DNA from: Streptomyces sp. NBC_01197 | GTDB taxonomy: Bacteria; Actinomycetota; Actinomycetes; Streptomycetales; Streptomycetaceae | Assembly (NCBI RefSeq): GCF_036010505.1 | Contig: NZ_CP108569.1 | Coordinates: forward strand, 5,757,001 to 5,821,000 | DNA: 64,000 bases | Direction of reading: 5' to 3' | In this document: positions 33,051-41,193 of the stretch, piece after piece | How the letters are laid out: each line of letters begins with the position of its first letter | Position numbering within the stretch: position 1 is the stretch's first letter | The notes under the pieces: generated by a model | Databases searched by the model: none | Told to the model about the DNA's origin: nothing | The model's input: the letters and a program-made list of their open reading frames with translations, nothing else | Translations under genes and position numbers: made by a program

Positions 33051-34427
33051 ATGTCTGTTCCCAGTGCTGCCGTCAACGCGTCGGTTTGTAAGGATTCCTC
33101 CGGGAACCTCCCCGTCCTCGGAAGGGACGTCCTGGTCCCGCTCGTCATCGGCGGCGAGGTCACCTACGCGGCACTGGACTACGCGGCGAGCGCCCCGGCA
33201 CTCCAGCGCGTCTGGGACGACGTGGCGGCGTACGCCCCGTACTACGGCAGCGTGCACCGCGGCGCCGGGTACCTCTCGCAGCTCTCCACCGACCTCTTCG
33301 AGAACAGCCGGACGACTGTCGCCGAGTTCCTCGGCTGCCGCCCGGACGACCAGGTCGTCTTCACCCGTTCGACCACGGACTCGCTCAATCTGCTGGCCGC
33401 GGTGGTCCCGGCGGGCTGTGAGGTCTTCGTCTTCGAGACTGAGCACCACGCATCGCTGCTGCCCTGGCGGGACGCCGCCGTGACCTACCTCAACGCCCCG
33501 CGCACCCCGCGGCAGGCCGTCGAGACCCTGGAGCGCGCACTGGCGGACCGTACGACGCCGGAGGCACCCGCTCTGGTCTGTGTCACGGGCGCGTCCAACG
33601 TCACCGGTGAGCTGTGGCCGGTCAAGGAGCTGGCGGCCGCCGCCCACGCCCACGGGGCGCGCATCGTGCTGGACGCGGCGCAGCTCGCACCGCACCACCC
33701 CGTGGACATCGCGGCGCTCGACGTCGACTGGGTCGCCTTCTCCGGCCACAAGCTGTACGCGCCGTTCGGCTCCGGGGTCCTCGCCGGCCGCTCCGACTGG
33801 CTGCTCGCCGCCGAGCCGTACCTCGCGGGCGGCGGCGCCTCCCGCAGCGTGGCCCGGCGTGCCGACGGGGGTGTCGACGTCGAGTGGCACACCACGGCCG
33901 CCCGCCACGAGGCCGGATCGCCCAACGTCATCGGCGTCCACTCCATCGCGTCCGCCTGCCGGGCGCTCACCGACGCCGGCTTCGACTCCTTGGTCGAGCG
34001 CGAGCAGACGCTGGTCCGCAAGGTCCTCGACGGGCTCCGCGAAGTGGAGGCGGTCCAGGTCCTCTCGCTCTTCGGTGACGACGCCCCGCGGGTCGGTGTC
34101 ATCTCCTTCGTGGTGGACGGCTGGAACAGCTCGCACTTCGCCGCGGCGCTCTCCGCCGAGTACGGCATCGGGGTGCGCGACGGACTGTTCTGCGCCCACC
34201 CGCTCGTCCGTACCCTGCTCGGCAGCGACCCGCAGGACCAGGGCGAGTGCGGTGCCCCGGAGGGCGAGCCGGGCGAGCGCTCACTCAACGCCGTCCGGGT
34301 GAGCTTCGGCGCCGGTACGCCGGACGAGCACGTGGAGCGCTTCGTGGGTGCGGTGAAGGAACTCGTGCGGGACGGTGCCCGCTGGAACTACCGCACCGAG
34401 GACGGCCGCTGCGTGCCGGCCGTCTGA
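33051..34427 (+). CDS. Class V aminotransferase / cysteine-desulfurase-like PLP enzyme under SAM-IV control
   Basis: This is 458 residues from ATG 33051, with GGGAG six bases ahead. It belongs to fold-type I, class V: a substrate/PLP motif TRSTTDSLNLLA, ETEHHASLLPW, the Asp-Gln pair in VLDAAQLAPH, and the PLP lysine in WVAFSGHKLYAPFG. A cysteine-containing loop of the classical desulfurase type (SSGSSC) is absent; the C-terminal part has GVRDGLFCAHPLV instead. The riboswitch implies a role in sulfur or methionine metabolism, such as cysteine/cystathionine lyase or desulfurase activity. The exact reaction cannot be read from the sequence. No partner gene follows in the operon. Confidence 0.88.
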   Translation: MSVPSAAVNASVCKDSSGNLPVLGRDVLVPLVIGGEVTYAALDYAASAPALQRVWDDVAAYAPYYGSVHRGAGYLSQLSTDLFENSRTTVAEFLGCRPDDQVVFTRSTTDSLNLLAAVVPAGCEVFVFETEHHASLLPWRDAAVTYLNAPRTPRQAVETLERALADRTTPEAPALVCVTGASNVTGELWPVKELAAAAHAHGARIVLDAAQLAPHHPVDIAALDVDWVAFSGHKLYAPFGSGVLAGRSDWLLAAEPYLAGGGASRSVARRADGGVDVEWHTTAARHEAGSPNVIGVHSIASACRALTDAGFDSLVEREQTLVRKVLDGLREVEAVQVLSLFGDDAPRVGVISFVVDGWNSSHFAAALSAEYGIGVRDGLFCAHPLVRTLLGSDPQDQGECGAPEGEPGERSLNAVRVSFGAGTPDEHVERFVGAVKELVRDGARWNYRTEDGRCVPAV

Positions 34428-34505
34428 CCGCGCCGACGGGGATTGCGTACGGCCGCCAGGCGCGGCGGGGTCTCAGGGCCTCGCCGCGCCGGGCGGCCGC
34501 GACCC

Positions 34506-34787
34506 TCAGGCGTCCAGGCCGATGGCGAAAGCCGCTTCCAGGTCGTGCTGCGAGTAGGTACGGAACGCCACATGCGTGTCTGTGGCCTCCACCCCGGGGA
34601 TCTTGCTGATCCGGCCGGGGATGATGTCCGCCAGATCGTCGTGGCGGGCCACCCGGACCAGTGCGATCAGGTCGTACGTCCCTGTGACGGAGTAGACCTC
34701 GCTGATGTTCTCCAGGGCGGCGAGCGATTCGGCGATCTCGGGGATCCGGTCCACGCTGGTCTTGATGAGCACGATCGCGGTGATCAC
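34506..34787 (-). CDS. Lrp/AsnC-type stand-alone ligand-binding (RAM) protein
   Basis: This is a 93-residue protein (MITAIVLIKTSVDRIPEIAE) consisting only of the RAM domain of Lrp/AsnC regulators, with the typical VYSVTGTYDLIALVRVARHDDL and a final FRTYSQHDLEAAF. It has no helix-turn-helix, so it should not bind DNA itself. Such proteins assemble as dimers or decamers and may sense amino acids or modulate other Lrp proteins. Its start overlaps the stop of the rhomboid gene (ATGA), giving a two-gene operon. Confidence 0.92.
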   Translation of the reverse strand: MITAIVLIKTSVDRIPEIAESLAALENISEVYSVTGTYDLIALVRVARHDDLADIIPGRISKIPGVEATDTHVAFRTYSQHDLEAAFAIGLDA

Positions 34788-35533
34788 GGCTTGCTTTCTC
34801 CCTCGGTGGCCGTCGCTGGGAGTTTCACTCTAGTCGTACGCCAGTACCGCACCGCCGCGTAGCCGAAGCCCAGCGAGAACCCCACCAGATGGGCCGTGTA
34901 GGCGACCCCCGGACCGGTGCCGGACTGCTGCCCGGCCGCCAGCCACTGCAGGACGAACCAGAAGACCAGCACGATCCAGGCGGGGAAGCGCAGCGGCAGG
35001 AAAAGCAGGAACGGGAAGATGCTCGTCACCCGGGCCCGGGGGAAGAGGCCCAGGAAGGCCCCGAGCACCGCCGAGATCGCACCCGACGCGCCCACCAGGG
35101 TCTGGTCGGAGCCCGAGTGGGTGAGGGCGTAGGCCGTCAGGGCGAGGTAGCCGCTCACCACATAGAAGACGGTGAAGTGCAGGCGCCCCATGCGTTCCTC
35201 GGCCATCGCGCCGAAGACGTAGAGGAACAGCATGTTGCCCAGCAGATGCAGCCAGTTCGCGTGGATGAAGAGCGCGGTGAGCGGGGTGAGCAGGGCTCCT
35301 GCCGTACCGGTCATCAGTTCGGTCGGGACGACGCCCCAGTGTTCGAAGTACGCGCTCTGGGCGGCGAGGAGGTTGTCGCCGGTCCCATAGGCCGGATCGA
35401 GCCCGGAGACGGGGCTCAGCAGGAAGACCAGGCAGCAGACGCCGATCAGGCCGTACGTCACCACCGGCCCGCCGGGCGCGTCCCCGCGCCGCCCCGGCGC
35501 CTTCCGTCCGGGTGCATCCCGCCACTTGAACAT
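34784..35533 (-). CDS. Rhomboid-family intramembrane serine protease
   Basis: This is a 249-residue protein with six to seven transmembrane helices from ATG 35533 (MFKWRDAPGR). The catalytic dyad is visible as Ser150 in LVGASGAISAVLG and His215 in AHLVGFSLGFG. HANWLHLLGNMLFLYVFG is the conserved helix-2 region with the oxyanion Asn, and EERMGRLHF lies in loop 1. The upstream frame to 35701 is a shadow. Rhomboids cleave transmembrane substrates; the target is unknown. It is translationally coupled to the downstream RAM-domain gene. Confidence 0.94.
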   Translation of the reverse strand: MFKWRDAPGRKAPGRRGDAPGGPVVTYGLIGVCCLVFLLSPVSGLDPAYGTGDNLLAAQSAYFEHWGVVPTELMTGTAGALLTPLTALFIHANWLHLLGNMLFLYVFGAMAEERMGRLHFTVFYVVSGYLALTAYALTHSGSDQTLVGASGAISAVLGAFLGLFPRARVTSIFPFLLFLPLRFPAWIVLVFWFVLQWLAAGQQSGTGPGVAYTAHLVGFSLGFGYAAVRYWRTTRVKLPATATEGESKP

Positions 35534-35703
35534 TGACCGAGCATGACCCAACCGGACGCAATCGGGCAGATCGCCTCGCCGGGCCCCGTACGGTCGGCAG
35601 GTCCGCCCCCGGGGTATCCCGTAGGCCGTAGGGTTGCGGGGAGTACATCCGCAGTTCGATGGCGCACCGCGACCGAGACAGTACGAACGAAGAGGACGCA
35701 CGT

Positions 35704-35946
35704 ATGACGACGGTTCCCATGCCGACCGCCGACACCCGGTGGCGCTGCACGCTCTGCGGCAATCTCACCCGGTTCGATGTGACGCGCTCGTCGAAAGTTG
35801 TCGAGTACATACATCTTGACCTGGCCGGTGAGCCCAAGGTGGAGGACCGCGAGGTGGTCAGTGAGACCATCGAGCAGGTGCGCTGCCGGTGGTGCAACGC
35901 GGTGGACCAGATCGAGCTGGTGGACAGGCCGGGCGGCGGCTCCTGA
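35704..35946 (+). CDS. Small zinc-ribbon-like protein
   Basis: This 80-residue protein (MTTVPMPTADTRWRCTLCGN) has two CxxC knuckles, Cys15/Cys18 (CTLC) and Cys61/Cys64 (CRWC). They bracket a segment with FDVTRSSKVVEYIHLDLAGEP. The spacing fits a single zinc ribbon. GAGGA stands seven bases before the ATG. It lies 34 bases upstream of the NYN-domain gene on the same strand, so the two probably share a transcript; an RNA-related role is only a guess from that neighbour. Confidence 0.82.
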   Translation: MTTVPMPTADTRWRCTLCGNLTRFDVTRSSKVVEYIHLDLAGEPKVEDREVVSETIEQVRCRWCNAVDQIELVDRPGGGS

Positions 35947-35980
35947 GGGAGCCCCCTGAAGAGTGACAGTGGGGTGACGG

Positions 35981-37342
35981 ATGGTGGAGTCCGAACGCGG
36001 TGCGGAGCCGGCCGACGCGGCCGGCGACGCCGCGGAGGCGCTCGACCGTCCGCTGCCCGAAGCGGTACGGCGGCGCGTTGTCGCGCTCGTCTCCGACGCC
36101 TTCGGCGGGCTGACCGTCCCTGAACTCCCGGCCCAGCTGCGGCAGTACGCCCGGTTCACCCCGACCAGGCGCGCCAAGTTCGCGGGCAACGCGATGGCCG
36201 CGGCCCTGGCGGCCGACGCGCTGTTCCGCCGGCGGATCGGCGAGCGGCTGAAGGAGTCCCAGCCCGAACTGACCGGGGCGCTCGAAGCCGGTTCACCGCC
36301 CGCGGCCGCCGACCCGGTGGATGTGGCGGCGGCCGCCTACGTACTGCGCCCGCCCGGCTGGGTGAAGCTCGTCGCCGCCGCGGGCGAGGAGGCCCAGCGT
36401 GTGGTCGCCGAGCGCGCCGACGAGGCGGTCCAGCACGAGCTGGAGCGGCTGCGGGCAGAGCTGGCCGACGCGCGGGCGCAGACCAGGACCGAGAACGAGC
36501 GGCTGCGTACGGAGCTGGACGCGGCCCGCAAGGAAGCTGAATCGCTTCAGCGCAAGCTGCGCAGCGCGCAGAGCGATGTGAAGCGCGGCGAGGCGGCGCT
36601 GCGCCGCTCCGGCTCCGAGATCGACACGGTCAGATCCGACGCCACGGCCCGGGTCGCGGCGGCGGAGAGCGAGTCGCGGCGGCTGAAGGCGCGGCTCGGT
36701 GAGGCCGAGGCGGCGGTCGAGGCCGGCCGCCGGGCCGTACGCGAGGGGCGTTCGGTCGAGGACATGCGGCTGCGGCTGCTGCTCGACACGGTGCTCGACG
36801 CGGCCCAGGGGCTGCGGCGCGAACTGGCCCTGCCGCCGGTGACCACGCGCCCCGCCGACTCCGTCGACGCGGTCGAGCCCGGCCGGCTCTCGCCCAAGGA
36901 CATCGCGGCCAGGGCCCTTTCGGACACCGACCCGGCCCTGCTTGACCAGCTGCTCTCGCTGCCGCAGGCCCATCTGGTGGTGGACGGCTACAACGTCACC
37001 AAGACCGGCTATCCGCAACTGCCGCTGGAGAAGCAGCGGCTGCGCCTGCTCGGTGGTCTCTCGATGCTCGCCGCGCAGACCGGCGCCGAGATGACCTGTG
37101 TCTTCGACGGGGCCGAGCTCGCGGCGCCGGTGCTGCTCGCGCCGCCGCGCGGCGTACGGGTGCTGTTCAGCAAGCCCGGGGTGACCGCGGACGAGGTGAT
37201 CCGCCAGCTGGTCAGGGCGGAGCCCTCCGGGCGTCCTGTGGTGGTCGTGTCGGCCGACCGCGAGGTCGCCGACGGCGTGGCGAGATCGGGCGCCAGGCCC
37301 GTTGCGTCCGTCTTGTTGCTGAAGAGGCTTTCGCGCGCCTGA
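35981..37342 (+). CDS. NYN/YacP-type PIN-like ribonuclease with coiled coil
   Basis: This is a 453-residue protein. Residues 1-140 are helical, with a conserved ALVSDAFGGLTVPELP and QYARFTPTRRAKFAGNAMAA. Residues about 150-270 form a long Glu/Arg/Ala coiled coil (ELERLRAELADARAQTRTEN). The C-terminal 150 residues are a YacP-like NYN domain: LVVDGYNVTKTGYPQLPLEKQR (cited as VVDGYNV and PLEKQR), TCVFDGAE, VLFSKPGVTADEVI and VVVVSADREVADGV. The acidic residues of the PIN/NYN metal site are all present. The Bacillus homologue is the ribosome-associated endonuclease Rae1. It is a probable RNA-processing enzyme; its target is unknown. Confidence 0.9.
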   Translation: MVESERGAEPADAAGDAAEALDRPLPEAVRRRVVALVSDAFGGLTVPELPAQLRQYARFTPTRRAKFAGNAMAAALAADALFRRRIGERLKESQPELTGALEAGSPPAAADPVDVAAAAYVLRPPGWVKLVAAAGEEAQRVVAERADEAVQHELERLRAELADARAQTRTENERLRTELDAARKEAESLQRKLRSAQSDVKRGEAALRRSGSEIDTVRSDATARVAAAESESRRLKARLGEAEAAVEAGRRAVREGRSVEDMRLRLLLDTVLDAAQGLRRELALPPVTTRPADSVDAVEPGRLSPKDIAARALSDTDPALLDQLLSLPQAHLVVDGYNVTKTGYPQLPLEKQRLRLLGGLSMLAAQTGAEMTCVFDGAELAAPVLLAPPRGVRVLFSKPGVTADEVIRQLVRAEPSGRPVVVVSADREVADGVARSGARPVASVLLLKRLSRA

Positions 37343-37426
37343 TAACTCCTGTGCACAATGCCCGACTTCGAGCGGGACAGTTTCCACCACAGCGTCAAGT
37401 GACCGTTACCGCCCGTGCGGTGTCTG

Positions 37427-37616
37427 TAAAATATGCACTCAGTGACCAAGATTTTTGGCAACAGGATTTGAACTGATCACAAGAAGGTCACTAAGGTCGG
37501 GCCTCGAACCTTCGCGCGGTCGATCACTCATCCAGGGGTGGCAGCGAAGGAACCGCCGAAGCCCTCACGGTTTTGCTACGTGTTCGGCGGCTCTGAGGAA
37601 GAAGGAGCTCGCCTCC
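37427..37616 (+). promoter_or_regulatory. Promoter and long structured leader of the first NlpC/P60 gene
   Basis: TAAAAT at 37427-37432 is a good -10; the best -35 is weak (GTTACC, 16-base spacer). The predicted leader is about 178 bases. It contains AGTGACC/GGTCACT arms (37440-37446 and 37486-37492) and an 8-bp hairpin CCGCCGAA/TTCGGCGG (37553-37590) ending nine bases before the ribosome site. I found no c-di-AMP (ydaO) riboswitch consensus in it. Confidence 0.45.
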
Positions 37617-38642
37617 GTGGCGTCCCACCGTCGACTCAAGCAGCCGAGCCGCACCCGCGTGACCGTGCTCACCGCGACCGCTGCCGCAGCCGTGGCCCTG
37701 ACCGCTCAGGCCGCACACGCAGACCCGAAGCCGACCAAGAGTGAGGTCAAGGCGAAGGTCGACAAGCTCTACGAGGACGTCGACGCGGTCAGCCAGAAGT
37801 ACGACGGCGCCAAGGAGCAGCAGGCCAAGCTCAAGAAGGAGGTCGGCGACCTCCAGGACAGCGTCGCGCGCGGCCAGGAGGACCTCAACAAGCTGCGGGG
37901 CCAGCTCGGTTCGATCGCGAGCGCCCAGTACCGCTCGGGCGATATCGACCCGTCGGTCCAGCTCTTCCTCTCGTCGGACCCGAACACCTTCCTCGACAAG
38001 GCCACCGCGCAGGACCAGCTGAGCAACCAGCAGGCCGACGCGGTCAAGAAGATCCAGGCCAAGCAGCGCACCCTCGCCCAGGAGCGTGCCGAGGCGCAGG
38101 ACAAGCTCAAGGACCTGGCGTCGACGCGCACGGAACTCGGCAAGAAGAAGCAGGAAGTCCAGAACAAGCTCGCCGACGCGCGCAAGCTGCTCAGCTCCCT
38201 GACCGCCGCCGAGCGCGCCTCGATAGCCGCGGAGAACCAGCGCGCCAACCGCGACAACAGCCGTCCCGACCTCGGCAACTCCGTGCCGGCCTCCGCCCGC
38301 GGGGCCGCCGCCCTCAACGCGGCGAAGACCCAGCTGGGCAAGCCGTACGTGTACGGCGCCACCGGACCCGCCTCCTTCGACTGCTCCGGGCTGACGTCCT
38401 GGGCGTACGCACAGGCCGGTGTCACGATCCCGCGCACCTCCCAGGCCCAGGCCAACGCCGGTCAGCGCATCTACTCGCAGAGCGCCCTCAAGCCGGGCGA
38501 CCTGGTGCTCTTCTACGGCGACATGCACCACATCGGCATCTACGCGGGCAACGGCACGGTGCTGCACGCACCGCACACCGGCGCGGTCGTCCGGTATGAG
38601 GCGATGGGCGACATGCCCTTCCAGTTCGGCGTCCGCATCTGA
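37617..38642 (+). CDS. Secreted NlpC/P60 peptidoglycan hydrolase (first of a tandem pair)
   Basis: This is 341 residues from GTG 37617 (VASHRRLKQPSRTRVT), with AAGGAG upstream. The signal peptide ends near AAHADPKP. Residues 40-210 form a long coiled coil with SVARGQEDLNKLRGQLGSI. The C-terminal NlpC/P60 domain has catalytic Cys256 (SFDCSGLTSWAYAQAG) and the histidine in MHHIGIYAGNG, plus VLHAPHTG. It resembles the RipA/Rv2190c class that cuts D-Glu-DAP links in peptidoglycan during growth and division. It is followed by a paralogue of identical length. Confidence 0.95.
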   Translation: MASHRRLKQPSRTRVTVLTATAAAAVALTAQAAHADPKPTKSEVKAKVDKLYEDVDAVSQKYDGAKEQQAKLKKEVGDLQDSVARGQEDLNKLRGQLGSIASAQYRSGDIDPSVQLFLSSDPNTFLDKATAQDQLSNQQADAVKKIQAKQRTLAQERAEAQDKLKDLASTRTELGKKKQEVQNKLADARKLLSSLTAAERASIAAENQRANRDNSRPDLGNSVPASARGAAALNAAKTQLGKPYVYGATGPASFDCSGLTSWAYAQAGVTIPRTSQAQANAGQRIYSQSALKPGDLVLFYGDMHHIGIYAGNGTVLHAPHTGAVVRYEAMGDMPFQFGVRI

Positions 38643-38881
38643 TCCGGACCCGTTCCGTCGGCGCCGCCCACACCGCCCGATCGGGCGAATTACGGTGCTG
38701 TGAGCTGACTCCCCGCCCTGTCGGTGACCTTGTGGTCTCCGGCGGGGCGTCACTCTGTGTGCACGGCGAGGTCTTTGGCCACAGCGTGGTCGCGCGGCTA
38801 CTCTCCGGCGTGCGGTGCCCGGCAACTCGTCCGCCTATCGGGGCGGCAGGGACCGCACGCAGCGGAAGGAGTGCGGCTCCT

Positions 38882-39907
38882 GTGGTGTCCCATCGCCGTG
38901 CAACGCAGTCCGGCCTCGCCCGGAGTACCCGGATCATCGTGCTGTCCGCCGCGCTGGCGACGGCCGGAGCAGGCCTCGGGGCCGCGCAGGCGGGCGCCGA
39001 GCCGCACGAGTCGGCGACGGCCGCCAAGAGCGAGGTCGACGGGCTGTACGCGCAGGCCGAGCGGGCCACCCAGCAGTACGACAAGGCCGACGAGCAGGCC
39101 CAGCGGCTGCGCCATCAGGTCACCGAGGCCCAGGACGGCGTCGCACGCGGCCAGGAACGGCTCAACCGGATGCGCGGGGCGCTCGGCGCGCTGGCAGGGG
39201 CCCAGTACCGCGCGGGTGCCATCGACCCCTCGCTCGCCCTGCTGCTCTCGTCGGACCCCGGCTCGTATCTCGACAAGGCTGCTGCCCTGGCGCAGTTCGG
39301 CGCTGTCCAGGCGGGTGAACTGCACCGCATCCAGCAGGCCCAGCGCGCGCTGACACAGCGGCGCGCCGACGCGACCCGAAGACTCGCCGAACTCCGCAGC
39401 AGCCGCGCCGAGGTCGCCCGCCACAAGCGCACCGTCGAGGGCAAGCTCGCCCGCGCGCGCCGGCTGCTCGACGCGCTGCCCGCCCAGCAGCGCGCACAGT
39501 ACGACCAGGTCTCGCGCTCGGACCGGGGCGCACTGCCCGTGCTCGGCGCGCTGCCGGTCTCCGGCCGGGCCGCAGCCGCAGTGGCCGCGGCCCGCAGCGC
39601 GCTCGGCAGGCCGTATGTGTGGGGCGCCAACGGCCCCTCGGGCTTCGACTGTTCGGGGCTGATGCAGTGGGCGTACGCGCACGCGGGCGTCTCCCTGCCG
39701 CGCACCTCGCAGGAGCAGCGGTACGCGGGCCGTCGGATCCCGCTCTCCCAGGCGCAGCCCGGCGACCTCGTGGTGTACCGCAGTGACGCCAGTCATGTCG
39801 CGATGTACATGGGCAACGGCCAGGTGCTGCACGCCCCGTATCCCGGCGCCAGGGTCCGCTACGACCCGGTCGGGATGATGCCCGTCTCCTCGGTGACCCG
39901 GGTCTGA
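38882..39907 (+). CDS. Secreted NlpC/P60 peptidoglycan hydrolase (second of a tandem pair)
   Basis: This is 341 residues from GTG 38882 (VVSHRRATQSGLARS), with AAGGAG ten bases ahead; a GTG directly after is an alternative. It has a signal peptide (AAQAGAEPHE), a coiled coil (GVARGQERLNRMRGALGAL) and an NlpC/P60 domain with Cys257 (GFDCSGLMQWAYAHAG) and the histidine in SHVAMYMGNG. It aligns end to end with the gene before it, down to the VASHRR/VVSHRR start, so the pair arose by tandem duplication. A 239-base gap, with a GC-rich hairpin (CCCCGCC/GGCGGGG near 38710-38747), separates them, so it likely has its own promoter. Confidence 0.94.
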   Translation: MVSHRRATQSGLARSTRIIVLSAALATAGAGLGAAQAGAEPHESATAAKSEVDGLYAQAERATQQYDKADEQAQRLRHQVTEAQDGVARGQERLNRMRGALGALAGAQYRAGAIDPSLALLLSSDPGSYLDKAAALAQFGAVQAGELHRIQQAQRALTQRRADATRRLAELRSSRAEVARHKRTVEGKLARARRLLDALPAQQRAQYDQVSRSDRGALPVLGALPVSGRAAAAVAAARSALGRPYVWGANGPSGFDCSGLMQWAYAHAGVSLPRTSQEQRYAGRRIPLSQAQPGDLVVYRSDASHVAMYMGNGQVLHAPYPGARVRYDPVGMMPVSSVTRV

Positions 39908-39960
39908 CCCGTGCCGGGCGGCCGTCGGGCCCGTCCGCCCGGGCACGTACGATCAGCGGC

Positions 39961-41193
39961 GTGACAGGGCGGGGGAGCAGGACGGGACGGAAGCGGGCCT
40001 TCGGCTGCGCGCTCGCCCTCTGCCTGCTGCTCCCCGCCTGCGGCGGTCCTTCAGGACCCGGCTCGTCCGGCACGGCGGAGCGCGACATCCGCCGGACTCT
40101 CGACCGGCGGGCCGCCGCCGTCGTCGGCCATGACGAGAGCGGCTATCTGTCCGTCGTCGACCCGCGGGCGAAGGGGCTGCGGACGGCGCAGCGCGCGGAG
40201 TTCCGCAACCTGGCCTCCGTACCGCTGAGTTCCTGGCAGTACCGGCTCGATGACGTACGGCTGGACGGCGCCACCGCCACCGCACGGGCCGAGCTGCGGT
40301 ACCGGATCACCGGTTACGACAGTGCGCCGGTGGCGGCCCGGCGCACGCTCAGGATGGTGGAGCGCGACGGCCGCTGGTACCTGGACGACGACAGCCCCGC
40401 CACCGGCACCGGGCAGCAGCTCTGGCAGCAGGGCCGGGTGCGCACCGTACGCGGCAGGCACAGCCTGGTGCTCGGTGTCGGCGGTTCCAGCGGACTGCTC
40501 CGGCAGGTGGCCGACGTCGCGGACCGGGCCGTCCCCGCCGTCGACAAGGCGTGGCACCGCGAGTGGGCAGGGCGGGTGGTGGTGCTGGTGCCGTCCTCGC
40601 TGGACGCGATGGGCGCCTTGCTCGGTTCGCCGGCCGCCACCTACCGGGGCATCGCGGCCGTCACCACCGGCGAGGCGGGCGGCGCCGGGGCCGCGCCCGC
40701 CGACCGGGTCATCGTCAACCCCGAGGCGTACGCCCAGCTTGGCCAGTCGGGCCGGCAGGTGGTCATCACCCACGAGACCACCCATGTCGCCACCCGCACC
40801 GCGACGTCCGCGGCCACCCCGCTCTGGCTCTCCGAGGGGTTCGCCGACTGGGTCGCCTACCGGGGCACCGGCACCAGCCCGCGGGAGGCCGCACCGGAAC
40901 TCCAGCGGGCGGTGCGGGCAGGGTCGCTGCCCGCGACCCTGCCCACCGACGCCGACTTCGGTTTCAGCGACAGCGCCGACCGGCTGGCGCGGGCGTACGA
41001 GGGCGGCTGGCTGGCCTGCCGGCTGATCGCCGAGCACTGGGGCGAGCAGAAACTGACGGACTTCTACCGGGCGGTCGGGGCGCACGGGCAGAGCGGCGGC
41101 GGGGTGGAGAAGGCGATGAACGACGTGCTCGGTACGGATCCGGACGCCTTCACGGCGCGGTGGCGCGAGTACCTCAGGGCGCAGCTGGACTGA
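39961..41193 (+). CDS. Lipoprotein with zinc metallopeptidase (peptidase MA-like) motif
   Basis: This is 410 residues from GTG 39961 (VTGRGSRTGRKRAFG). The lipoprotein signal ends in LPACGG. The first half is an NTF2/SnoaL-like beta-rich region (RRAAAVVGHDESGYLSVVDP, LRMVERDGRWYLDDD). The second half contains HETTH, with the following glutamate in WLSEGFADWVAYRG. This is an HExxH-(x)n-E arrangement like peptidase MA gluzincins, although the HExxH is HETTH as expected. Substrate unknown. It follows the NlpC/P60 pair by 53 bases. Its last 20 bases overlap the end of the convergent glycosyltransferase gene. Confidence 0.88.
   Translation: MTGRGSRTGRKRAFGCALALCLLLPACGGPSGPGSSGTAERDIRRTLDRRAAAVVGHDESGYLSVVDPRAKGLRTAQRAEFRNLASVPLSSWQYRLDDVRLDGATATARAELRYRITGYDSAPVAARRTLRMVERDGRWYLDDDSPATGTGQQLWQQGRVRTVRGRHSLVLGVGGSSGLLRQVADVADRAVPAVDKAWHREWAGRVVVLVPSSLDAMGALLGSPAATYRGIAAVTTGEAGGAGAAPADRVIVNPEAYAQLGQSGRQVVITHETTHVATRTATSAATPLWLSEGFADWVAYRGTGTSPREAAPELQRAVRAGSLPATLPTDADFGFSDSADRLARAYEGGWLACRLIAEHWGEQKLTDFYRAVGAHGQSGGGVEKAMNDVLGTDPDAFTARWREYLRAQLD

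Noticed and set aside
37440..37616. c-di-AMP (ydaO) riboswitch before the NlpC/P60 gene
   Set aside because: I looked for the conserved ydaO core segments and did not find them, although the gene class and leader length suggested it.
37538..37744. Upstream ORF starting GTG inside the NlpC/P60 leader
   Set aside because: It overlaps the real start in another frame, the ribosome site overlaps its own start, and composition is shadow-like.
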